From Steinernema hermaphroditum (Eukaryota > Nematoda > Chromadorea > Rhabditida > Steinernematidae), in NCBI GenBank assembly GCA_030435675.1, contig CM059622.1:1302001-1366000 (forward strand): a DNA stretch of 64,000 bases, written 5' to 3'. This document shows, one piece after another, positions 52,135 to 62,766 of the stretch; position 1 is the first letter of the stretch; every line of letters begins with the position of its first letter. The position numbers and the translations under genes are program-made. The notes beneath the pieces were generated by a model. The model searched no databases and was not told the DNA's origin. It worked only from the letters and a program-made list of their open reading frames with translations.

Positions 52135-54960
52135 ATGGCGACGGCTATGGATGCGCGCTGGCGCGCCGCGATCAAGAAGGAGTTCGAAACTGGCAAGATT
52201 AAGCATGCCATTGTGCGCCTCCAGCAGATGATCCGGATGAACGGTAAGGGAAGGTTCCGGATGAATTGATGAGGGTTGCTCATTTCAGCCAATGCAGTGG
52301 AGCCGGACACGAAGACGAATGCGATTCTGCTGACGTACTTGGGCGAGGCGTACCGCCGCAACGTGAACCCGACCTCCGCCATCCGGTGCTTCGAGCGAGC
52401 TTTCGAGCTGGCTCCCGAGGAGGATCGCAACAACATCCTCCTCCAGAAGGCGAACGTGCATCTCATGCTGGGCCAGTACGAGGAAGTGATCACCATCTGC
52501 GAACAAATCCCTTCGTACCCGCCTGTGGACATTCTGCACGGCATCGCCCTGGTGCAGTGGGCGAAGACGCTACAGGCGAGCAAGGAGCAGATAGAGCTGC
52601 TCCGTCGTTTCTTCACACTCGCCCCGAAAGTCGTCGGCGGACAGGGCAAGATCACGCAGGGATTCAAGGTGTTCGCCGACGCGTGCATGCTGGCCGTGGA
52701 GTACAACACTGTGCGCGCGGAGCTGGGCAACCCGTGGCCCTGGAACGTCAAAGAGAAGAGCGCAGTGCCGAGTTCGGATGCGGAGTTCTTCGCGAAAAAC
52801 TTCGGTCTGCAGCCGGGAAACGAGTGGAACATCTCGTCGAAGCTGGACATGCTTGACGTCGCTGGGCAGATGCTGTGTGAAGTGCTGCGGCGCAAGAAGG
52901 ACTGCCACGAAGCATGGGACGATCTCGGAAAGGTGCTCACGAAGAAGCTCAAGCTGGGAAGCACCGAAATCTATGAGACGTATGGGTTGTCATTGTGCGT
53001 CCTGCAGCTGAGAGATTCGTTGCAGGGCGAAGACGGCGTTCCTGAATGCGATCAAACTGAGCTGCGTTCGCGCTAAACGCGAGGAGTACTGGTGCCACCT
53101 CGGCTATCTGAACATGGTCAGCGAGAGGAACAACGTTGCTCAGCACTGTTTCCTCACTGCGTTGAAGTTGAACGAACAAAGCGGAGTGGTGTGGACGATG
53201 CTGAGCGTGCTGTACTTCCACTGTGGAAGGGTAAGTGGAGACGCAACCGATTCCCCAGACAAAAACAGGGGAAGTGAGGTTGCAATACACGACGGGCAGA
53301 ACAAGCGATGTCTCTAGACGAGAAACAGCCTGTCTGCGACATTGTGTCTGCTGCAGCTCGACCGTCTAGGCCTTGTCAGACTGCAACTGAGACAGATGTC
53401 TAATATAGCGTCTTTTCAGTACGACCTCGCTCTCGAAGCCATCGACCATGCGCACCTATCGGAACCTGGCTTGATGGAGAGCTGGTGCATGCGCGCTATT
53501 CTCTTTGAAATGCAAGGTCTCACCGACGAGACAGTCCATCAATTCCGCCATGTTGCCGTCTCCAAGCCTTCGGTTTGTCTGTATGCTGGCAATCAACTTC
53601 ACAAAAAGGCTTTTTAGGCGTTGGTCATGAAGAAGTACGCCTATTACGCTACTCAAGCTGTTATGAACAAAATAGAGATGCACGATAACGACTCTATTAA
53701 CATGAAGGCAACGCTGGATCTGTACTGTGAGAATGGTGGTCGTCGAAGAGGTGTAAAGACCGCTGTTTAGACACATCCGAACGAACTCCCGACTTCTTGC
53801 TATATCTGGCTCTCTTCACTGAGCACATGGGCTACTTGGAGGAAGCGCACGATCTTATGAAAGAGGCGGAAACGATCGACTCCAGTTGTTTGGGCAAAAT
53901 CGGTCCTCATCTATCTCGTGTTGCTCGGTATAGATCTAAGTTCGGAAAACAAAGAGACATTGATTTTTTAGGCGTCTGAACAAACTGGCCGACGCACCGA
54001 AGGGCGACTATATTGGAGAAAATGCGGCGTTCTCCATTGACCAAGTGCAGAGTTCGGACATTAAAACGTTGTTTGGTGAGTGAGCGGCAGCGAAGTGGAA
54101 ATGTTTTCGAACTTTTCGCATGTCTGAGTGATTAGAAGTCACATGGGAATCGCTACTGTGTGATGAAAATAGACAAATTACGGAGATCGGCAGCAAAGCA
54201 GACGTCTAATGCAATGAGACTCGCTTATTCCCATTTCAAGGCATTCAGGGGGTCGGTCGATGTTTTGCTCGCCTGTAGACATTACAAACAAGACGCAGAT
54301 TTTCGAGTAGACAGCTGCTGTCTGCATGTTGTTTGTATGTGACTTCTCTAACCACTTAGAAGTGTACTTTTGCGTAAAATTTTCTTTTTTATGCCGAAAA
54401 TGACGCAAGTGTGTATAACGATTGTAATTGACATGTCCTTTTCAGATGGTGTCCGTCTAATTACGCCCTACAACGCACTCATCCAGGCCATCGAGAGCGA
54501 CAATGACCGTCTCTTCCGAGAATTTTACACGTCGTATGCGGCTCCGCTGCTTATCAGCTCCTCGCTTCTTCTAAAAATCGTAAGATTATGGTAGTTCCTG
54601 CATCAGTTACAGTATGCCTTTCAGCCGCTCGGCCGCAACATACTCCGTGCCATCCAAGACATTCGCCCGCTACATCAGCTATGCTTCGTCTATCCGCCTG
54701 ACTTGGTGCACGACGCTGAGCTAAACCATCTGACTGGAGAAGACAAGCCCGAGCACGACGCCGGCTTCGAGCCCGTGCTCGTGCGCCACGACCGCCAAAG
54801 CGAGCCACTGTGCGAGTCGCTGGCGAAGATGCGCGCCGACTTCCGTGCAAAATACGAGGCGACTGTGGTGAAAGTCGAGGAAGAGGAGATCGACGACGAC
54901 GACACCATTCCGGCGATGGTCGAGGACGAGCCGCAAGAAGACGAAGATGAAATGTCTTGA
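52135..54960 (+). CDS. SKI3/TTC37-like TPR protein
   Basis: Nine exons: 52135-52243, 52289-52979, 53026-53230, 53420-53572, 53618-53735, 53771-53927, 53972-54075, 54446-54579 and 54625-54960; 2,007 nt, 668 aa. TPR helices are visible throughout (AIRCFERAFELAPEE, ILLQKANVHLMLGQYEEVI). EYWCHLGYLNMVSERNN and AQHCFLTALKLNEQSGVVWT match the TPR block of SKI3/TTC37, the scaffold of the Ski helicase complex that feeds mRNA to the cytoplasmic exosome. The protein is much shorter than human TTC37 (~1,560 aa) and lacks many N-terminal TPRs; the C-terminus is acidic. GGTTTTCAG, 20 nt before the ATG, is a likely trans-splice site. It lies 161 bp after NDUFB4, so co-transcription is possible. TPR identity is firm; SKI3 orthology is moderate. 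Confidence 0.78.
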
Positions 54961-57521
54961 AGTTCGTACAGCAACTGATTAAGATGTTCTTTTAATTTAT
55001 TTATAAATAACGGTAGCCGGTGGCAACAAATGCAATTCCGGGAAGCCATGACGTCGGCGGCGAGGCTGATACGTGTGATGTTTGCGCTTCGTACTTTCGG
55101 CGATTGTTTTCACGGGTTCAAGTGCAAACATCGATTGTTTCGTTGGGTTCCCGCGCGCGCAGTGACGTTCCTCGACCTTTTAGGCCACCGCGAGGTCGCG
55201 GGAAACGCGCATTGACTCATTCGGCGCGAAAAGTCAACGCCAGATCCAGACTTGTCTCCTAGACGCCGAGATATTAAACCTGTCTCGGCGATCGACCGCT
55301 TTCCCAATCGTCACGTGAACAGAGTGACGTCTCTTCCTGTCTACGTCTGACTTGGCGCGCGCGACACAACAACTCATTTTCTCGGATGCGCCGCTGCCAG
55401 GCGGTCGCCTCTTTCTTTTTTTCGGCTGCGCTGGGTCCGTGAGGGCGGTGCGCGCTGCCCGTCGCCACGACGGCGTCGACGGCGCGCGTTGATTAGACGA
55501 CGACGCGAGGCCACTGAGCGGGTGCGCGCTGCTTGGGAAGGGCGTCTGTGGCGGGCGGTGGTGGCGCTCGTGTTAATTCGCCGATTGGTTTTTGATTTTT
55601 GACGAATTTCGCAATTATAAATAGACAGACGTTGTTTACAGGATGGGATGACTCACTGTATCACGTAGAGGGAGAGAGAGAGATTAGACCGTTTGTTAAC
55701 TGTGTACAACAGACCCATGTATAGTAATATCCTCCTCCTCCCCACATTGTTCTGATCTGATCTGATTGATGTGTGTGTGTGTGCTGAGAAGATAAATGGT
55801 GTGTGGCGGAGGGTGCGCAGTGCGGAAGAAATTATCGATCACTTAGTCAGTCACAGCAAGGGAAGAGGTTTCGCACACGAAACAGAGCCGATCGGTGGCG
55901 ATCGTCCGCAATTAAGACGACGCGGAAATGTTTCTGTGATCGATCGGTGGTGTCCAGAGGCGACAGTGGACTTGAGGCTATATGCAGAGATAGATGCTTA
56001 TCAAGACGTAGCCTTTGATCAAAACATACTACACATAGATGAGCTTGAGCCTAATCATAAGTTAAAAAAACGTTCATTGCTATCATAGGCATAGGTTTTG
56101 GCATGAGGTTGCTTATCAGGAACGCAGACCTGTTACACAGGTTTTGGGGCGTCTAATACAGTAGTTTACTGGGTTTCCTACAAATTTAGGCCCAGCGTAA
56201 GGAAAATACCAAAATGGACCTTCGTATAGATTTTGACATTTAACAGAAAGCGCCGAATTGCCTTTTTACGTAAAAAAAAGCTGCCTTAGATGCACGCTTA
56301 AAAAGCGGATTCTTCATGGAATATTCCATCGGATATTCTTGGCCGAGCTCCGGAATCCAATATTTCCGCTATCTTTTTTTGCCAAACCGTGATCGATCGG
56401 TTAGCGCGTGACGGCGAGGAAGTGAGGAGCTGGACCCGCTGTGGGCACAAAGTTCGTTTCGTAAGAGACGAGTTTTCGAACACATCGGCTGATCTTTTGG
56501 GCATGTGACGTGCTTCTGATTGCTGATGCGCAATCGATCCGCTTTTGATTCTGACTCATGACGTGTCGGTACTTGTTCGTGGGGTGTTTCGGAGAAGATA
56601 TGGTTCTTATTTTGGGATCTATGCCTTGGTATAGCCATAGTGTTGATGAACTTACTAAACCTGAGTCACTTTTTGGATTTTTTGAAACCTTTCTGGCCCC
56701 TATTTGCACTGAAAACTGATGGACTCGAGACCTTACGGCCCTTAGTTGTGTACGGCCTTTATGATACACTTCCGACGATCAGAGACCGTCTTCTGATGTT
56801 TATATTTATATGGAATTGATAAAACTTGTAAAATCTGGCTAACTTTTTTGGCTTTTTGAAATATTTTTGGGTCGAGCCCCTATTTGTGGACTCAAGGGCT
56901 GCATAATATGCTCCTTAGTTCTCTTAGAACTCCTTAGCTTTCATGGTACACTTCCGACGAACAGAGACCGCTCAATTTCGTCGAAATACTTTTAGGTCAG
57001 TTTTTTATGCATCTTTAGGTTAAGCTTGATATTGGAGGTGGATTTGACCTCAATAGTACTCAGTAATAGTTAAAAGCGAAGCCCTTATAATGTAAGTTGA
57101 CGGCCTTGGCCCTTAACGCAACTTAGCTATCGTCAGAACTTGGCTAAGCGCTTTAACTCTAGAGTGCACATCAGACGTCAAGACAGTGATGCTTATTGGT
57201 CGAAATACTCTTGTTTTCGTGTTCTTATTCACCATACACCTGGATACTAGAGTTTACGAGATAGCTCGGACTTGTGTGTAATATTTTCGGGCTTAATCTG
57301 AATGTACTTCTGCGCATTTCGATTGCTCGTCCTTAGGCTTGTCCCTTCATTTAGTAAACAGATTCTAAAGGTCAAAACGTCACACAAATTCCGCGAAATT
57401 TCCCTTCTGCGACGTTTCAGATTCTAATAATCGCTATTCCTATTCTTCTTCTACCGTGCTGTCCAGTCCACAACGCGTTTATCTTACGCGTACCTCGCAC
57501 TTATCCACTCCGTTGCAGAGG
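54961..57521. other. 2.6-kb intergenic region, no gene recognised
   Basis: Contains GC-rich palindromic stretches (55150-55560), several TT.TTGG.TTTTTGAAA.TTT-type weak repeats (56660-56890) and AT-rich DNA. Short ORFs lack family motifs and good codon bias. It is likely the upstream regulatory region of the 121-aa gene. Confidence 0.5.
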
Positions 57522-57887
57522 ATGGCGTCTTGGAAATCGGCAGCTCCCCTCCAGACGGCGCCATCCCCCCAGACGACTCCCCAGAAGGCCGCGCGCACGT
57601 GGTCCCCCTACTCCAAGTTCAACACGCCCCAACTCCTGCAGCTGGCGTACACGAAGCGCAGCGAGATGCTCGAACTGGGTGGTGGCGGTGTGTGTGGCGG
57701 CGACCTGCTCCGCCGCGAGCTGCTCAACATCAACCTCATCGAGAGTCTCCGCGACCGGATGCTCGTCGAGCGCATGATGCGCAAGAGGACTTCCGGCGGC
57801 GCGCAGCAGACGCCGTCCGGTGCCCTCAAAAAGCAGAAGGCCGTCTATATCGGTGACGAGAACGACGAGGAAGCGATGTCGATGTAA
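57522..57887 (+). CDS. Unrecognised small conserved-looking protein (121 aa)
   Basis: A single exon beginning MASWKSAAPLQTAPSPQTTP. I chose this ATG because a TCCGTTGCAG acceptor ends 3 nt before it. The N-terminal third is Pro/Thr-rich with several SP/TP sites (possible proline-directed phosphorylation). A WSPYSKFNTPQLLQLAYTKR helix follows, then a glycine patch and an amphipathic helix LLNINLIESLRDRMLVERMM. A basic KKQKAVYIG element that could be a nuclear localisation signal precedes the acidic end. Coding bias is strong and a polyadenylation-like AATAAA lies at ~58025. No family is recognised, so no function is proposed. Confidence 0.7.
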   Translation: MASWKSAAPLQTAPSPQTTPQKAARTWSPYSKFNTPQLLQLAYTKRSEMLELGGGGVCGGDLLRRELLNINLIESLRDRMLVERMMRKRTSGGAQQTPSGALKKQKAVYIGDENDEEAMSM

Positions 57888-58254
57888 ATAGAGCCGCTGC
57901 GCTACCGTAGTCCCACCGCTGGTCCGCTGGTACCCTCCCCTCCGCCGCCACACTCAGATTCGTCAGAAAACCATAGCATTTCCAACTCAGAGCGCGTGTA
58001 CGTGATTTGTAAATATTTACGTTAATAAATAAAACTTAAAACCGATCTTCTTGTCCGCTGAAGTACAGTACACACATCGAGTTCTTTGAATGACAGGGTC
58101 GTCACAACCAGTAATCGACAACCAATTCTGCACGATGGTGTCTACTGTCTACAAGAACTGTCTGCACATCAACGGAACCTTTCAGAAGATCGTACAGTCT
58201 TGACAGAATCGTCGACGACCGTTGCAGACTTCGTATGTGTGTGCCACGATCCTC

Positions 58255-58480
58255 TGAACGATCCTCTACAGCCCTTGTCCTACATAAACTTATCTCCATT
58301 ACATTCATCATCTTAATAAATACAACTTCATCGATAATAAATTATTTCCTCCGATTCATTATCCGCTTCACAGCGTCGAGGAGCACGGGTTGCAGTTCCA
58401 CCACCGGCAAGCGTCGTATATTCGTCTCTACAGTAGCGGCGAAGGACGTTTGGAACTTCTGGAAGTCGTTATCGATGTGG
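58255..58480 (-). pseudogene. Partial copy of the last exon and 3' UTR of farnesyl pyrophosphate synthase
   Basis: About 225 bp match 61186-61411 with roughly two differences and in the same orientation. It covers the 3' UTR, the stop codon and the final ~45 codons, and stops abruptly inside the codons for HIDNDF (at GTTATCGATGTG). No upstream exons exist here. A tRNA-like sequence follows ~45 bp later. It is a very recent duplicated fragment. Confidence 0.95.
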
Positions 58481-58525
58481 GTGCATTTCCACCCAGGTGC
58501 ATTTCCAACACCCACACAAAATAAG

Positions 58526-58610
58526 GAGCCCGAGGGGAATCGAACCCAGCACCGCCCGCTTATAAACGAAGCGCGTTCACAATGACCTGAGACACTACCG
58601 CTGTAGTACC
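58526..58610 (-). other. tRNA-like sequence (SINE or tRNA pseudogene)
   Basis: On the minus strand a B-box-like GGTTCGATTCC sits in a partial T-arm, preceded by a 5-bp CGCTT/AAGCG stem with a 7-nt loop and an A-box-like GCGGTAGTGTCTCAGG. The expected acceptor-stem partner of GGGCTCC is missing and position 33 of the loop is not T, so it is not a functional tRNA. Confidence 0.4.
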
Positions 58611-59683
58611 ACTATGTCTCTGAGGATGCTAGGATGTGCGTTCCTTTGCAATTTTTGAGTGATTTTTAGCCGTTTTTAGCCTGTTTTGTGAGCGCCATTC
58701 TTGCCGCCCGCAGGACTATCGGTGTCTCCATTCGAAAAGCCGCGAAGCCTTTCGTGTGATTACAGTTTTTGGTTAATTTCAGCCATTTGCATGAGCACCA
58801 ATCTTGCCGCCCGCAGGGCTACTTGGCTTTTAGTACCTAGACCGTGCGAATTCGCGCGCAGCCGCGTTTATAAGAGATTAATCGAAAGCAGCTTTCAGGG
58901 GAAATACCTAGGAAAAAGACGGCGTCGGGCTGGAGAATGGATACAGCCGACTGGAAAGACCGATGTATTTGCCATTCCCTACAAAAGAACGTAATCGGAG
59001 CCGTGATTCTGTGTGCACCCCCGGAGCTTGTCGAACCAGTGGCCCTTGCGGAGTCCTAGGAGGTGTGTGTCGGCGACGACGAAGGCGCGCGTCGCCGACT
59101 CAGTGAGTGGCGGTCATCCACAGGAGAAGAAGACGACGAGGAAGTAGACGAGGAGCTCGTTGAAGACGAAGACTGCCGCGGCGAAGAAGAGGAGACGAGC
59201 GAGGCGCCTCTTCAGAAGTCGTGCCGTGCCATCCAGGCCCTCCGAGCATCCTTCCGATTTCGCGCCCTTTCACCCTAGCCTCGCCGCCGCGGCTTTCAGG
59301 CATTTCGCTGCGTGACTTCTATGCAACCCTTTTGGATCGGCCCTTTTGGCCCGGATTCCGTTCGCACTTGCCGAATCCCGCGTCGATTTCGCTGAAGCGT
59401 CGTCGCTGCGGGGATCGCTCTTTGGCGTTCGGTCGCCGCTTTAGTCTTTGCCCGCGCCCCACACATGATTGTTGTCGGTCCCGCTGATAGCAACGCTTCC
59501 GACGCCTCTCCAGCCTCTAGCAAGCATCGGTGGTAGAAGTTCCCTTCTCGGTGCCGTGCAGACCGCAATCATTGATGGAAGGCATAGTCGGTCTTTACGT
59601 AGCTCGACGTGCTCTTCCTTTCTTTGCATTCTGTCGCTTTCTTCACCGTTCACCGCCCAATTTCGTCCATTGTTTCAGAAGAC

Positions 59684-60439
59684 ATGCCCACCTACAAGCT
59701 CTACTACTTCCAAGGCCGTGGACGCGCCGAGCACATTCGCCAGATCTTCAAGCTGGCTGGAAAAGAGTTTGAGGACGTCGTGCTCACCCACGAGTCGTGG
59801 CCCTCCTACAAGGACGGTGAGTTCAGTCTCTCCTCTCGTGTTCTAATCCGCGCTGCCGCCAGATATGCCTCTCTATCAGGTGCCCGTGCTCGAGGTCGAC
59901 GGCGTAAAGATCGGCCAAACGCTCGCAATCTCCCGTTTCCTCGGACGCCAATTCGGTAAGATCCGTCCGCTCCTCCCCTTCTCTAGACGCACCACTTCAG
60001 GGATGGCTGGAAAGAATGATCTGGAGGCGGCGAAGATCGACATGCTTGGAGATCTTATCCAGGATCTGAGTGTCGCTGATGGCGTGAAGGAGTGGCCGTA
60101 CGTGCTTCTGGGCCGCAAGGAGGCGAACAAGGCGAGTCCACGTGGACTCCCCCACCTAATCTCAGCGTTCAGGAGGACTACTTCCGGGAGAAGGTGCGTC
60201 CGCAGATCGAGAAATTCGCGCCTCTCGTAGAAAAGTTCCTTCTGGGGAACGGCCTCCTTGTCGGGGACAACGTCACCTGGGTCGATGTGTTCGCCGCCGA
60301 GTACTTCTCCAAGTTCGTCGATTACGGAGAGAAGGACTGCCTTGAGGCATATCCCCGCCTTCTGGAGTTGGTCGCCCGGATCCACAACATTCCGGCCATC
60401 AAGAAGCACATCGAGGAGCGCCCTGCCACCCTCGCCTAG
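59684..60439 (+). CDS. Sigma-class glutathione S-transferase
   Basis: Four exons: 59684-59816, 59863-59955, 60001-60131 and 60173-60439; 624 nt, 207 aa, the standard nematode GST length. The catalytic Tyr lies in MPTYKLYYFQGRGRAEHIR. The thioredoxin-fold cis-Pro is in PLYQVPVLEVDG, followed by GQTLAISRFLGR (glutathione-binding). The helical C-domain includes GDNVTWVDVFAAEYFSKFVDY (N-capping box). The enzyme conjugates glutathione to electrophiles or isomerises lipid mediators. The third intron (60132-60172) starts GC rather than GT (AAG|gcgag), a GC-AG intron. A TTGTTTCAG acceptor lies 6 nt upstream of the ATG. It lies between the two copies of the FPPS last exon. Confidence 0.95.
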
Positions 60440-61185
60440 GCCTGCACACACTCTTCCCTTGCGCTTCTCTATGTAGTTTAACGTTGTACTTTATATATTT
60501 CGTTGAATATACTTGTAATATATGTCATATCATTAAATGATTTTTTTGCGGAGGGTTTGATTACGGCGGTCAGGTCGCCAGAAAAGTTGTATTTGTTTCT
60601 GTGAAAGGCGTTCGTACTCAATCGGTGTTCCCCTACCGTAATCGGTCATCTGGGCGCATTGGCGAAGTGGGATGGGCTGCAGGCACACCGTGGGAAGCAG
60701 AGGACAATTATCCTATTCAAACAACGGCGATTAAAAGACGAAGCAGAAGTGAGTGGGCATCTAAGCATCTGAGCGGGCATCTGATCAGCGGAGCAGGACT
60801 CTGATGACTTGAGCACGCATCCTAGCGGGCATCGGAGCTGGCATATAAGCCTCTAAGGGGCATCTGATCATCGGAGCGCGCCTCTGAGCGAGCATCTAAG
60901 CATAGGAGCCGGCATCTGCGTAGGCATCTTACCATCGAGCATAGGATGGGACATGGACAGAGGCATGGACTGAGGAGGGGATAGGGCGTCGGATGTGGCA
61001 TGGACGGGGAGCAGGTGAGCACGTACCGGGAAAAAGTCATGGGTGGAATGGAGTGAGTGGGTGTAGACAGGATCAGTTATAGACAGCGTGCAGAGATCAG
61101 ACAGGTCAGTTTCAGACATCATGACAAGATCAGACAGAGGACTGTCCGGTATGAGACTTCGAATGACACCGTATCCCGTAACTCC
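60440..61185. other. Intergenic, weak short tandem repeats
   Basis: 3' flank of the GST gene. Between ~60750 and 60960 a ~12-bp GCATCTGA/GGGCATC-type motif recurs (for example CATCTAAGCATCTGAGCGGG). No gene recognised. Confidence 0.6.
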
Positions 61186-61274
61186 CTCGAACGATCCTCT
61201 ACAACCCTTGTCCTACATAAACTTATCTCCATTACATTCATAATCTTAATAAATACAACTTCATCGATAATAAA

Positions 61275-62354
61275 TTATTTCCTCCGATTCATTATCCGCT
61301 TCACAGCGTCGAGGAGCACGGGTTGCAGTTCCACCACCGGCAAGCGTCGTATATTCGTCTCTACAGTAGCGGCGAAGGACGTTTGGAACTTCTGGAAGTC
61401 GTTATCGATGTGCAGACGTCTCATTACCGCCTTCAGAATGAACACACTCTCGTCATCAGATTTCCCGAAGTTGTCCTAAACGTGGGATGAACGGATCGCA
61501 TGGATAACCAAGCCTACTCGTAGAATCTTCATGTCCTCGGGCGACGCCTTCTCCAGCGCTCGGCACGTAACCCAAGTGCATTTCCCCTCCTTGAGGTCGG
61601 TGCCCACTTTGCCGGTAACCTTCTCGTCGCCAAAAACGTCCAAGAAGTCGTCCTGCGACTGGAACAAGTAGCCAATGTCGTAGCAAACCCTGCGCACGTC
61701 TGGGACACCTCTGGAGACGTCGGCGAGGAGCATCGCCAGCTGCACCGGGCAGAAGTAGGTGTAGTGACTCGTCTTGCGCTCGACGAGTTGCGCGTAGTCC
61801 GTCCACGTGCAGTCGTTGAGTCCTTCGCACTCGATGTCGAATGCCTGCCCGGCAACGGTCATCGTCTTTGTCTGCAATCGTGTACTGTAGCTCTGGAGAT
61901 CTACGAATGAGCATACCTGTCTGATGGCGGCCAGCATGGCCTCCTTGTTCGGATGTTCGGGAACCACAAGATCGGCCGCCTGCTCAAGGACAAGACCGTC
62001 GTTGATGGCCTTAAGCCCGACATCCGGCCTACGGTACCAGCACGACTTTCCCCGCCTCGTCTCACTCTGGTCCATGACGTCGTCCATCACCAAGAAGAAC
62101 GCCTGCATGAACTCTATCGACGTCGAAAGCTGGACGGCGGCGGCGAAGTCGCCTTGGGGCTTCAGCGCCAAGTAGGCGTCCACCAGCAGTCGACTCCTCT
62201 CGTACTTCCCTCCCACCACCGTCTCCTCGAAGAGAGTCTCCATCCGTGTCCTAACGCGCTCCGCGCGGGAGCCTTCCAGGCCTGCAGTGATCCCAGCGGT
62301 GAGGAGACGCTTCGAGGCGAGGAGCGCCTGTTCGATGGCGACTTGAGTGGCCAT
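61275..62354 (-). CDS. Farnesyl pyrophosphate synthase
   Basis: Three exons: 61917-62354, 61518-61871 and 61275-61475; 993 nt, 330 aa. FPPS condenses DMAPP/GPP with IPP to make the C15 precursor for prenylation, ubiquinone and dolichol. The first Asp-rich motif is FLVMDDVMDQSETRRGKSCW; the second is FQSQDDFLDVFGDEKVTGK. KTSHYTYFCPVQLAML and the basic C-terminus (KRIMNRRK) are as expected. Cys/other at the chain-length position could not be assessed. The first intron is 45 bp, stop-free and in frame (retention would add 15 residues); the second is 42 bp. GTTTCAG lies one base before the ATG. Its final exon is duplicated at 58255-58480. Confidence 0.95.
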
Positions 62355-62766
62355 TCTGAAACTGCACGAACATTAAAGTGGTTCAGAACAGGCATATGTG
62401 TGCAAGAGGCGGTCCGAAAAATGCGATCGCCACAAAATTTAACCGGTATTTTCTCTAAAAATCGTTTCAGGCATTTCACAGTTCCGATTCATGAAGGATG
62501 GCGTCTACCCACATACCTGAGACCCGTACACCTTCCCTAGAACGACTACCCAGCAAACATAAGGTATTCAGAGTGCAGTGAACCAGTGGACAACAATATA
62601 GCCATATTTACGGTGAATCAATTATTTACAAAAAGCGAAAAGCTGCGCATTATTAACCCGATTCGGAACGAGCACACATTACAGACCAGAATAGGCGAGT
62701 ATAAAACGACAAAACAAAGAAAAACGATGATGAAAACATAACAAAATCAAATCGTAAAAAGGCACT

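Noticed and set aside
55771..56088. 105-codon plus-strand ORF
   Set aside because: No motif, poor codon bias, low complexity start and no nearby splice or trans-splice acceptor.
58235..58585. 116-codon plus-strand ORF (and its relative at 61057-61479)
   Set aside because: Antisense of the FPPS last exon and its copy; the minus-strand reading is the real one.
58526..58610. Functional tRNA gene
   Set aside because: B box is good but the acceptor stem does not pair and the anticodon loop lacks T33.
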